This document shows, piece after piece, positions 46,087 through 53,937 of a stretch of 64,000 bases of DNA; within the stretch, counting starts at the first letter, position 1; each line of letters begins with the position of its first letter. The stretch is from Natronoglycomyces albus (GTDB lineage Bacteria; Actinomycetota; Actinomycetes; Mycobacteriales; Micromonosporaceae): assembly GCF_016925535.1 (NCBI RefSeq), contig NZ_CP070496.1, forward strand, positions 372,001-436,000, in the 5' to 3' direction. Under the pieces are notes generated by a model that ran no database searches, was not told the DNA's origin, and saw only the letters and a list, made by a program, of their open reading frames with translations. The position numbers and the translations under genes were made by a program.

Positions 46087-46516
46087 GTTGACTCCTTTAT
46101 GTGTCGCTGTCCTTGAATTGGGACGGTTGTGGGGTATAACGAGCCAGGCGCTGGACCGTCGCGCGCACCAGTGGTGATTCGCAGCGTCGGGATGAGGACT
46201 GTGAGCTGGGCCGCAAGTGGTGGCTCTAGTAGAGAAATCTGCGGTAGTCCGTAGGTGTTCTTGGGGCCGCGCTGAGCCGCAACTCGACTAGTCGCCGCCG
46301 CTATCGCCCACCCATGGTAGGTAAACTTGTTCAGCAATGGCCGCTGACAGGTATAAACCTGACTAGAAAAGCCGCTGACAATCGCGATTATTGACCGATT
46401 GCGGTAGCTTGACAGAAACCCGGCGGTCGCAGAAGCTAAGAGAGAAGAGCGAATAACCCTCCTGCCTCCCCTCCGCGGTGGCCGGGAGCTGTGCAGGTGT
46501 GCAAAGGAGTACAGAC
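46087..46516. promoter_or_regulatory. divergent control region, fahA / hmgA
   Basis: 430 bp between the divergent starts. GCCGCTGACA occurs twice as a direct repeat (46340-46349 and 46371-46380), 31 bp apart, about three helical turns, which suits a regulator bound on one face. TTGACC and TTGACA at about 46393 and 46410 could be -35 elements toward hmgA. Confidence 0.5.
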
Positions 46517-47683
46517 ATGCCGTTTTACCGCCAAGTGGGCGAGATACCGCCTAAGCGTCACACCCAGTTTCGCCAGCCTGACGGCAGCCTCTACGCCGAG
46601 GAGCTGATGGGGGAAGAGGGCTTCTCGTCCGACTCCTCGCTGCTGTACCACCGGCATTTGCCGACCGCGATTCGCGCCAGTCAGCCATGGGACCTCGCCG
46701 AGGTGACCACCACGCCGAACCATCCGCTGAAGCCCCGGCACTTCCAGCCGCACAAGCTCGCCGCCGGTGGCGACGCCGTTCGCGACCGGCACCTACTGTT
46801 GAGCAACCCCGATGTGCGCATCAACTACGCGGCGGTCACCAACGCCTCGCCGCTGTACCGCAACGCCACCGGGGACGAATGCCTGTATGTCGAATCCGGT
46901 TCCGCCACCGTGGAGACGACCTTCGGTGCCCTCGACATCAGCAAGGGCGACTATCTGGTGATCCCGATGTCGATCATCTACCGGGTGGTGCCGCACGAAG
47001 AGCTGCGGTTGCTCATCATCGAGGCCTCGGGCCACATCGGGCCGCCCAACCGGTACCTATCCAAGCGGGGCCAGTTTCTGGAACATTCGCCCTATTGCGA
47101 GCGCGACCTGCGTTCGCCAAGCGAGCCGTTGCTGGTCGATGGGGAGGACGTCGAGGTCTATGTCCGCCACCGGGGGGCTGCGGGGGCGCACGTGGGCACC
47201 AAGTTCACCTTCGCCAATCACCCCTTCGACGTGGTCGGCTGGGACGGATGCATGTACCCGTGGGTGTTCTCCATCTATGACTTCGAGCCAATCACCGGGC
47301 GTATCCACCAGCCACCTCCGGCGCATCAGACCTTCGCCGGCCCCGGATTCGTGGTGTGTTCGTTCGTGCCGCGCAAGGTCGACTATCACCCTGATGCGGT
47401 ACCGGTTCCCTATAACCACCACAACGTGGATTCCGAGGAACTCATGTTCTACGTGGGAGGGGACTACGAGGCCCGTAAGGGGTCGGGCATCCGCCTGGGT
47501 TCGATGTCGCTGCATCCGGGTGGGTTCACCCACGGTCCGCAGCCGGGCGCGGCGGAGGCCTCGTTGGGAGCGGAGAAGTTCGACGAGATGGCGGTCATGA
47601 TTGACACGTTCCGGCCCCTGCAGCTGGCGCAGCCCGCGCAGGAGTGCGAGGACCCCGACTACGCGTGGACGTGGGCTCAGTAA
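46517..47683 (+). CDS. hmgA: homogentisate 1,2-dioxygenase
   Basis: HmgA opens the ring of homogentisate to maleylacetoacetate. The 388-residue protein has the bicupin layout: PFYRQVGEIPPKRHTQFRQP near the N-terminus, a first cupin with YRNATGDECLYVESGSATV, and the second with iron ligands in YNHHNVDSEELMFYVGGDYE and SLHPGGFTHGPQPG. ATG 46517 is 7 bp after AAAGGAG. It is about 50 residues shorter than the eukaryotic-type enzymes but fits the shorter actinobacterial forms. A perfect palindromic terminator follows. Confidence 0.94.
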   Translation: MPFYRQVGEIPPKRHTQFRQPDGSLYAEELMGEEGFSSDSSLLYHRHLPTAIRASQPWDLAEVTTTPNHPLKPRHFQPHKLAAGGDAVRDRHLLLSNPDVRINYAAVTNASPLYRNATGDECLYVESGSATVETTFGALDISKGDYLVIPMSIIYRVVPHEELRLLIIEASGHIGPPNRYLSKRGQFLEHSPYCERDLRSPSEPLLVDGEDVEVYVRHRGAAGAHVGTKFTFANHPFDVVGWDGCMYPWVFSIYDFEPITGRIHQPPPAHQTFAGPGFVVCSFVPRKVDYHPDAVPVPYNHHNVDSEELMFYVGGDYEARKGSGIRLGSMSLHPGGFTHGPQPGAAEASLGAEKFDEMAVMIDTFRPLQLAQPAQECEDPDYAWTWAQ

Positions 47684-47724
47684 CCACGGTTTTTCCCTCC
47701 GCGATACTGCGGGGGCAGGGCTAA

Positions 47725-47760
47725 AGTGGCTCGCGGGTGCGTACGCACCCGCGAGCCACT
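47725..47760 (+). terminator. perfect 36-bp palindromic terminator after hmgA
   Basis: The 36 bases from AGTGGCTCGCGGGTGC to GCACCCGCGAGCCACT are fully self-complementary with no loop gap, 41 bp after the hmgA stop. Confidence 0.8.
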
Positions 47761-48422
47761 GTCGTATTCAGCCAGCCGCCGGTTACCCAAGCCATGCGTT
47801 CTGCGGCGGTCTGTCGAAGTGAGGGTCCCGGGCGTGAACGGGCGCTGGTTGTGAAGCGGTCGACGCAGCCTGCCGGTGGGCTCCCTAGATGTCTACCGTG
47901 GCGTGGATGCGAATCCGAATAGCGATAACCAATTGTGGCGCTGACAATTCATAGGGTACCGAAAGTGCAATTATTGCTATATCAACATTGGGAATCCCGC
48001 TCATTGAATACCCTCAGTGATCGTTCACGCGTAATTCTTTAGGGCGAAAGTCGGCCTTTCATCGGGGTAGTTAGTTCACTGTAGAGTGATGGGGATCGGT
48101 GTGTCATGGCGTTCAATTCGGCGTGCGCCAGCGCGCGGGGGCGAGCATTCGAGATTCCGGCGGCGGCGATGTCGGGCTCGGGAATCGGTTGATTTCGCTC
48201 GGTGTTGAGCGGGGTAAAACGGGTGGTCGAATTGGCGCTGGTGTCCGGTCTCACAGGGTCACGATGTGTAAGCGGTGAGAAGTTGCGTCCTTAAATAACC
48301 GTTTTGGGGCCAGTTTTTGCGTCTCAGACTGCGGGAGTCGCACAGTATGTGCGGTACAAACGCGAGCCCATCGGGCAAACTGGGTGTCAGGAACCCGACT
48401 GATGCCGGTTTGGGGGAGCCGA

Positions 48423-48439
48423 GAAAGTTGACAACTTTC
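48423..48439. promoter_or_regulatory. palindrome overlapping a possible -35 element
   Basis: GAAAGTTG-A-CAACTTTC is a perfect palindrome and contains TTGACA (48428-48433) on the plus strand. It is about 170 bp before the amidohydrolase start; operator role inferred. Confidence 0.4.
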
Positions 48440-48467
48440 ACGTCATACCGGCCGCGCAGTTCCGTTT

Positions 48468-48489
48468 AGTTACTGAAAGAACCGTAACT
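48468..48489. promoter_or_regulatory. inverted repeat before the amidohydrolase
   Basis: AGTTAC (48468-48473) and GTAACT (48484-48489) form an inverted repeat with a 10-bp spacer, about two helical turns including the arms. A regulator dimer site is possible. Confidence 0.35.
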
Positions 48490-48605
48490 TATCACCAAAT
48501 GCGACCGTTAGGGATTGTAGAGCCACTGGTTGCGCACTGGTCTAAGCTAATCACCTATATATAAATTGGCTCTCATCAATATCTGCTTATGGAGGCGTGG
48601 AGCTC

Positions 48606-50003
48606 ATGCAAATGCTCGATGCAGACGCAAACCCCGGACACACTACGGCAACTGGTCCCATCATGGGCGACCTGTTGCAGAGGGTCGTGCACCCGGAACT
48701 TGCGAACGTAGCGTCAGCAAACCAGCAGAAGAACCTGGCCTCAATGTCCACAGCGGGTCTTCGGACTCCTGATTCAGACCGCGCCTTGGGGTCGGATGCG
48801 GAGACAACGGTGCCTATTCCGCTGCCAGAATTCCTCGATGACTGGCTTGGCCGCAACCACGACGACCTCGTCGCCATGCGCCGCCACATCCATGCCAACC
48901 CTTGCTTGTCACGTGAGGAACAGCCCACCGCCGAGTTCGTCGCCCGGCAACTGCAAGACGTGGGCCTAAAGCCCGAGTTCATTCCCGATGGCACCGGCTT
49001 GACGTGCGACATTGGCTCTGGTGACCGGGTGATTGCGATTAGGGCCGACATGGACGCACTACCCATCCATGACCCGAAGAACGTGCCATACCGCTCCACC
49101 GTCGACGGCGTCTGTCACGCCTGTGGGCACGATGCCCACACCGCGATCGTGGCCGGAATCGGCAAGGCTCTCGCGGCACTGGCCCACAGCAGTGAGCTTC
49201 CCGCTCGCTTTCGATTGATCTTCCAGCCCAGTGAGGAGAAATTCCCCTCCGGCGCACCCACCATGATCAAACATGGCGCGCTCTCGGGGGTGGACGCGAT
49301 CTTCGCCTTCCATTGCGATCCTCGTTTGGAAGTCGGACGGGTCGGAGTGCGCAATGGTCCGCTGACCGCCGCTTCGGACATGATGGAAGTCAAACTCACC
49401 GGTTCCGGTGGGCACACCTCGCGGCCGCACTTGACGACGGACCTGGTTGACGCGATCTCCCGGGTGGTCACCGATGTGCCCCCGCTGCTGCAGCGCCGGA
49501 TCGACCCTCGCCAAAGTGTCGCCCTGGTCTTTGGCGCGATCAACGCAGGCAACGCCGCGAACGCGATTCCGCAGGTGGCCACCGCCCGCGCGACCTTGCG
49601 GGTACATGACCGCGAACTGTGGCACTCGCTGCCGCAGGTGATCAAAGAGATCACCTACGACGTGGCCAAGGCTTCCGGTGCCGAATGCGAGATCGACTAC
49701 ACGCGCGGGGTTCCGCCGGTGATCAATGACCGTGCTGCGGCGGCGATGTTTGCCGGGGCGACCTCTGCCGCGCTAGGCCCGGAGGCGGTGACGGAGAGCC
49801 CAGTGTCGATGGGGGGCGAGGACTTCGCCTACTACCTGGAACAAGTGCCCGGTGCGATGGCGCGGCTGGGGGTTGGTCGCCCGGATGGTCAACAATTCGA
49901 CATCCACCAGGGAAACTTCGACATCGACGAGACGGCCTTGAGTCACGGGGTGCGCGTCATGATGCACACGATCTTGGCCGCGGCCGCGTCACCGGGTTTT
50001 TAG
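48606..50003 (+). CDS. M20-family amidohydrolase with an N-terminal extension
   Basis: A 465-residue protein. From about residue 80 it is a typical M20D amidohydrolase (hippurate/IAA-amino acid hydrolase type): MRRHIHANPCLSREEQPTAE, AIRADMDALPI, GVCHACGHDAHTAIVAG, IFQPSEEKFPSGAPTMIKHG, FAFHCDPRLEVGRVGVRNGP and the lid GSGGHTSRPHLTTDLVDA. CHACGHD holds the metal-binding Cys and His. ATG 48606 is 10 bp after GGAGG; an internal ATG at 48744 would remove the extension. The first 75 residues are polar with no signal peptide, which is unusual for the family. Substrate not predictable. Confidence 0.9.
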   Translation: MQMLDADANPGHTTATGPIMGDLLQRVVHPELANVASANQQKNLASMSTAGLRTPDSDRALGSDAETTVPIPLPEFLDDWLGRNHDDLVAMRRHIHANPCLSREEQPTAEFVARQLQDVGLKPEFIPDGTGLTCDIGSGDRVIAIRADMDALPIHDPKNVPYRSTVDGVCHACGHDAHTAIVAGIGKALAALAHSSELPARFRLIFQPSEEKFPSGAPTMIKHGALSGVDAIFAFHCDPRLEVGRVGVRNGPLTAASDMMEVKLTGSGGHTSRPHLTTDLVDAISRVVTDVPPLLQRRIDPRQSVALVFGAINAGNAANAIPQVATARATLRVHDRELWHSLPQVIKEITYDVAKASGAECEIDYTRGVPPVINDRAAAAMFAGATSAALGPEAVTESPVSMGGEDFAYYLEQVPGAMARLGVGRPDGQQFDIHQGNFDIDETALSHGVRVMMHTILAAAASPGF

Positions 50004-50366
50004 GGCTGTTTTCGCACAAATCTGACGGTGCGAAAGCGCATTAGTATTGCATACTGAAGATCTGACAGCTGGCGCTGTTCGAAGTGTCCCCCGGTCAATA
50101 CCGGGGGACACACTCTTATGCGTGGGTTCGAGGTCGATCGACACGTTTGGGGCCACCCAGCCATGGGCCTTGGCCGGGGATGAGGTATGCGATTGAGCCG
50201 CTGTCGCATGGTGAATAAGGCAGCCATCTATCGCCTACCGCAGTGAAACCACCGCCAGGCATGGGAGAACCGGCCGCTTAGTGTGGGTCCGCGACCGGAT
50301 TCGACGCTGTGCCTTGGGCCCGTTGAGGGCATGGCGGCCTAGCGCTCGCCCCGGAGAGGCCCAGCG
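50004..50366. other. intergenic, amidohydrolase to YajQ gene
   Basis: 363 bp between convergent genes; it contains the two terminators and otherwise nothing assignable. Confidence 0.5.
50084..50111 (+). terminator. terminator after amidohydrolase
   Basis: GTGTCCCCCGGT (50084-50095) and ACCGGGGGACAC (50100-50111) form a perfect 12-bp stem with a CAAT loop, followed by a short T-containing stretch. Confidence 0.8.
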
Positions 50367-50370
50367 CTAG
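50339..50370 (-). terminator. hairpin at the end of the YajQ gene
   Basis: CTAGCGCT (50339-50346) pairs exactly with AGCGCTAG (50363-50370), overlapping the stop codon. Inner bases CCCC/GGGG strengthen it. Confidence 0.5.
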
Positions 50371-50858
50371 CGGTAGTTCGTGAACTGCAATGCCACATCG
50401 AGGTCGGAGTTCTTCAGCAGGGTGATGACCTCTTGCAAGTCGTCCCGCTTCTTGCCGGTGACGCGGATCTTGTCACCTTGGATCTGCGGTTTGACCCCCT
50501 TAGGGCCTTCATCGCGAATGATCTTGGTGATCTTCTTGGCTTTGTCCTGCGCGATGCCCTGTTGGAACGTCCCGTCGATCTTGCTGGTCTTGCCCGATGC
50601 CTGTGGCTCGCCAGCGTCGAGGGCCTTCAAACTGATGCCCCGTTTGATGAGCTTTTCCTTCAGCACATCGAGAGCGGCCTTGACCCGGTCCTCGGTCTCA
50701 GCCGTCAGCGTCACAGCCTCGTCTCCGGACCGTTCGACCTTAGCTCCGGTGCCTCGGAAGTCGAACCGGGTCGACAGCTCCCGAGATGCCTGGTTGATGG
50801 CATTGTCCAATTCAGCGAGGTCGATCTCTGAGACGATGTCAAACGACGCGTCTGCCAC
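50367..50858 (-). CDS. YajQ-family cyclic-di-GMP-binding protein
   Basis: A 163-residue protein of the YajQ/UPF0234 family: [20 protein letters not shown] at the start, [73 protein letters not shown] and LQFTNYR at the end. It has two RNA-recognition-like domains. Family members bind nucleotides or cyclic-di-GMP and interact with regulators or phage proteins; the role in Actinobacteria is not known. GTG 50858 follows GGAAGGAG. Confidence 0.95.
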   Translation of the reverse strand: MADASFDIVSEIDLAELDNAINQASRELSTRFDFRGTGAKVERSGDEAVTLTAETEDRVKAALDVLKEKLIKRGISLKALDAGEPQASGKTSKIDGTFQQGIAQDKAKKITKIIRDEGPKGVKPQIQGDKIRVTGKKRDDLQEVITLLKNSDLDVALQFTNYR

Positions 50859-51316
50859 GGCTGTGCTCCTTCCGAGTGGGGCTAATGCGGGCCAGTGTTA
50901 AAGAGTTCCTAGCAGATTCCCGTTTTCGCTGCGGGGTGTTCTGTCGTACGTGGCCGCGTCGTCGGCATGAGCCCATACCCGCCGGGTATGAACTAGTACC
51001 GCCGCCTTACCAGTCACCGACAGCGCACTATCCGCGCCATGGAAACAAATCTGATGGGAACTCTAAGCTTATCCTTTCGCCTAGCGGGCCTCTTAGCCTG
51101 CCGCGCCAACCTGGCGGGCTGAATCCAAACCCCGATCACGAAGGCGAATTCACGTCACGCCACGGGTATCGACGCAGTTCAGGAATCCGGTATGACTCAC
51201 GCCCCAATTGCCCCGAGCCCGGGTGCGAACGATGATGGAGCGACCGTTATCCTAGTGAACGCCTAGCCCGACAGCATTTGAGTTGGGCGGTTTGTATGAC
51301 ACCTGAATAGATTCCT
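50859..51316. other. intergenic, YajQ gene to tRNA-Tyr
   Basis: 458 bp; nothing assignable beyond the promoters of the flanking genes. Confidence 0.5.
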
Positions 51317-51401
51317 GGCGCGTTGCCCGAGCGGCCAAAGGGAGCGGACTGTAAATCCGCCGGCTCAGCCTACGTTGGTTCGAATCCAACACGCGCCACC
51401 A
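51317..51401 (+). tRNA. tRNA-Tyr (anticodon GTA), CCA encoded
   Basis: An 85-nt class II tRNA: acceptor GGCGCGT / ACGCGCC, D-arm with TGCCCGAGCGGCCAAAGGGA, anticodon loop CTGTAAA (GTA), a variable arm of the long type (CCGGCTCAGCCTACG), and T-arm TTGGTTCGAATCCAA. Discriminator A and CCA (51399-51401) are encoded. The only tyrosine tRNA seen in the window. A strong hairpin follows. Confidence 0.96.
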
Positions 51402-51954
51402 GGAACAATCAGCCCGTCACCAGCAGATACGCGGTGGCGGGCTGATTGCGTCTGAACCAGTGATCCGGCCGGGATCGGTTTGCTCTAGCCAGTCTTGTGC
51501 CCCAGCCCTACCGGGGCCATCGATCGGGAACAGGCTTGGTGGATTCACCCCTAGGTTTTCAGTGGGACGTCAAGATCCGGGCAGCTAGTCAGCAGCCCCG
51601 GCTAGTCTGCTCTGGATGCCACCCGAGGCAGAATCCGATCGGCTAGCGGCAAAGCCAGTCCCGCTCAGCGAAAGCCCCATCACACGGGCTCGACGGCGGG
51701 CCCGACATTGGCCAGATGACGAAAACGCTCCCGGTGGCTATGCTCAGGCAGAGCTTTGAGACGGTGTTAGGTGAAAAATCCGCATAAACAGACCATTGAG
51801 TTCCAGATCGGCTACCGCCACCTCTGGACCCAGCGTCTCACTGACTTACCGCATCGTCACGTCACCGCCACCGTGCCTGGCAGCGACGATGCGGTCCTAG
51901 ACTCAGGCGTCGCACCAGCCCCGCGAGGCCTCGACATAGCGAAGGGGACGACAG
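51402..51954. other. intergenic, tRNA-Tyr to methyltransferase
   Basis: About 550 bp with the tRNA terminator at the left. The rest holds open frames with no recognised sequence and no ribosome binding site. Confidence 0.5.
51407..51447 (+). terminator. terminator after tRNA-Tyr
   Basis: AATCAGCCCGTCACC (51407-51421) pairs with GGTGGCGGGCTGATT (51433-51447), with one G-U pair, 6 bp past the tRNA. Confidence 0.75.
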
Positions 51955-52794
51955 GTGAAACCCACCGACCGCAAGTCAACGTCACGCCAGATCTTGACCG
52001 AAGAGGCTTACAACGGCGACGCCCTTCTATCTACCCGGCAGCGTCTATACGAGGACCAGTATCCCGCCCATGACTTGCCAGCGCTGGCCTCTGACGCGAT
52101 TAAGACCGCCTGCGCCGGCAGCGCGCGTGGGCAAACCATCATTGATGTGGGCTGCGGAAACGGCCGTTACGTGGAGCGCTTGCGGCAGGATTTTCCCGAC
52201 GCGACGGTGATTGGCGCCGATCTGTCACCGGCGATGGTGGAGCTGGTCCCTGAGCCGTCCCAGGTCGTCGACATCCAGTCGCTTCCCTTTGCCGACAACA
52301 GTGCCGAGGCGTTGCTGGCGATGCACATGCTCTATCACGTGCCCGATATCGACCAGGCGATCTTTGAACTGGCCCGAGTGTGTACCCCGGAGGGCATCGT
52401 GATCGTCTCCACGATGTCCTCGCAGGATAAGCGGGAGTTGACACAGTTGTGGTCGACGGCCTTGGCCTTGTACAAGGGGGAGCCGTTGCCCGCCGCGCCG
52501 GTGAGCCAAACCGGGGTCTCTTTCCTGCTTGAGGATGCCGAGGCGAAACTGGCGCGACAGTTCGACACTGTGCATCGGCTCGATCTACGCAGTGAGGTGC
52601 CGTTGCGGGAGGCGGGCCCCATATTGGCGCACATGGCCTCGCAGCGCAGCTTTACGGATCTGGACGACGCGCAGTTTGACGCGGTGCTCGACATTGCCCG
52701 GATGCTGGTGATGGGACAAATCGAGGAGCGGGGCCGGATCGTGCTGCGCACTCACATCGGTTTTGTGATCGGTCGGGAGCCGAAACCTCGCTAG
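51955..52794 (+). CDS. class I SAM-dependent methyltransferase
   Basis: A 279-residue protein. Motif I is TIIDVGCGNGRYVERLRQDF (about 62-81), then VIGADLSPAMVEL, the motif II/III block FADNSAEALLAMHMLYHVPD and a beta-strand ARVCTPEGIVIVSTMSSQDK. It belongs to the Methyltransf_11 group; substrate unknown. GTG 51955 is 7 bp after AAGGGG. It converges with the TPR gene (4-bp overlap of the stops). Confidence 0.88.
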   Translation: MKPTDRKSTSRQILTEEAYNGDALLSTRQRLYEDQYPAHDLPALASDAIKTACAGSARGQTIIDVGCGNGRYVERLRQDFPDATVIGADLSPAMVELVPEPSQVVDIQSLPFADNSAEALLAMHMLYHVPDIDQAIFELARVCTPEGIVIVSTMSSQDKRELTQLWSTALALYKGEPLPAAPVSQTGVSFLLEDAEAKLARQFDTVHRLDLRSEVPLREAGPILAHMASQRSFTDLDDAQFDAVLDIARMLVMGQIEERGRIVLRTHIGFVIGREPKPR

Positions 52795-53300
52795 TGGTGC
52801 TGGGCGATGCTCTTGGCGTAGTCGATCGCCTGCTCGGTGGAGGCGATGAGGTCGGCGTCGCCCGCTTCTTTTCGCAACGTCAGCGCCTCTTCGAGTACGG
52901 CCAGGGCGGCGGTGACGTCCCCTGCTTCGGTGAGGTGTTTTCCGTAGTGCTGGAGAGCGAAGTCCAGGTAGTCGCGGCTGTGGACATGCGCGATGCCGAT
53001 GGCGCGTTGATACAGCTCGGCGGCAGTCTCTCGGTGACCGCTGTAGCGGTAGGCGTCGCCGAGGTTGATTAGGGCGGCCATGCGCCGGGCGTGGCTGTCG
53101 GCCCGCGCCAGGACTTCGGTGAGGGTGCTAATGGCCCGGTCGTACTCTTCGAGCAGGATAAAGCCGATGCCGTGTTGCCGCAGCAGCGGCTGGTTGACCG
53201 CTCCGGTGGAGGTGGCGGCGATCCAGGCACGCAACCCTTCGGCGTCGGTGGTGTACATGCGTCCGTTTTCGGCGGTGTCGAGGAAGTCAGACAGTGACAT
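52791..53300 (-). CDS. tetratricopeptide-repeat protein
   Basis: A 169-residue all-helical protein. TPR-like pairs are seen at about residues 45-75 (GFILLEEYDRAISTLTEVLA), 78-108 (INLGDAYRYSGHRETAAELY) and 118-150 (HYGKHLTEAGDVTAALAVLE). The N-terminus MSLSDFLDTAENGRMYTTDA has no signal peptide. It is on the same strand as the small amyloid-motif protein upstream, from which repeat copy 4 separates it. Probably a protein-binding module; partner not known. Confidence 0.8.
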   Translation of the reverse strand: MSLSDFLDTAENGRMYTTDAEGLRAWIAATSTGAVNQPLLRQHGIGFILLEEYDRAISTLTEVLARADSHARRMAALINLGDAYRYSGHRETAAELYQRAIGIAHVHSRDYLDFALQHYGKHLTEAGDVTAALAVLEEALTLRKEAGDADLIASTEQAIDYAKSIAQHH

Positions 53301-53351
53301 GGGTGGCTCCGGTGGTGGGCATTAAAAGTACACAATGGACTATCTGGATTC

Positions 53352-53455
53352 TATGAGCATGACGCAAAGATGCGAATTCAAGGCGCAACAGACGAAGTTT
53401 ACACAGGTGAACAAGCCGAGGAGAGCGCCGAACGAGAAGCCTCTAGTGGCCCTTT
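53352..53455 (+). repeat. dispersed ~100-bp repeat, copy 4 (degenerate)
   Basis: The core GACGAAGTTTACACAGGTGA and following ACAAGCCGAGGAGAGCGCC match the other copies, but the ends have decayed and the right arm seems to carry a small change. It lies between the TPR gene and the small amyloid-motif gene. Confidence 0.65.
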
Positions 53456-53487
53456 ACCGTGCGGCGGAGCCCTCAACCCGATGCGGT

Positions 53488-53853
53488 TTAGAAGTTGAAG
53501 TCGCCATCGACTTTCAGGTTTTCCACCTGCATCACCTTGCCGACCTTGGCCCCTTTCGAGATCGTGAAAGTGGTGGTCTTGGTGGCTTCTCGCAGGTGAG
53601 TGTCCATCTGTTCGGCAAAGTCGCGATCGCGCTGGCGCAGTATTTCGATGTGGGAGGCCACGAGAGCTACGTCGGCTTCGCTGGCCTCAGGCTGTTGCCC
53701 TTGCTCTAGCGCCACGGCCGCTTCGGTGTCACTGCCAAGTCGCTTGCGCACCAGGTTCACGAGCTTTTCGAGGGTGCCTTTGCCGCCCTGCATGAGAAAC
53801 TCGGTTGTCTTTCCGGCACAGGCGGCGGCGACCGCCATCAGAACGGGATCTGG
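53488..53853 (-). CDS. small putative effector with C-terminal amyloid-like motif
   Basis: A 121-residue protein. Residues 1-40 form an amphipathic region with repeated Ala/Gly (PVLMAVAAACAGKTTEFLMQ, then GGKGTLEKLVNLVRKRLG), 45-90 a charged helix, and the last 25 residues the motif KVGKVMQVENLKVDGDFNF. This motif resembles the bacterial amyloid signalling sequences (BASS, RHIM-like) that pair with NLR-type proteins, and the N-terminal region resembles the Bell-type effector domain. ATG 53853 is about 6 bp after AAGGAG. It is divergent across 84 bp from a STAND NTPase with a related N-terminal motif. A membrane-disrupting or cell-death role is inferred from this context only. Confidence 0.65.
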   Translation of the reverse strand, partial: PDPVLMAVAAACAGKTTEFLMQGGKGTLEKLVNLVRKRLGSDTEAAVALEQGQQPEASEADVALVASHIEILRQRDRDFAEQMDTHLREATKTTTFTISKGAKVGKVMQVENLKVDGDFNF

Positions 53854-53937
53854 CATCGGTGGCTCCTTATCGTGGCACCCGACCAGTGTATCGGTGTGGG
53901 ACGATGGTGGGGGTCTGCTGAGTGTAGGGAGTTGCCA
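53854..53937. promoter_or_regulatory. 84-bp divergent region, small effector / STAND NTPase
   Basis: The two start codons face apart with only 84 bp between, so their promoters overlap or are adjacent. No clear operator is visible. The shared region suggests co-expression. Confidence 0.5.

Larger units (their letters stand above)
47684..48605. other. intergenic, hmgA to amidohydrolase
   Basis: About 920 bp. It contains the hmgA terminator (47725-47760) and two palindromes (48423-48439, 48468-48489) upstream of the amidohydrolase. The stretch 47770-48420 shows no gene I can support. Confidence 0.5.

Noticed and set aside
51771-52073. 100-codon frame before the methyltransferase
   Set aside because: It overlaps the methyltransferase start in another frame, lacks a ribosome binding site and has no recognisable sequence.
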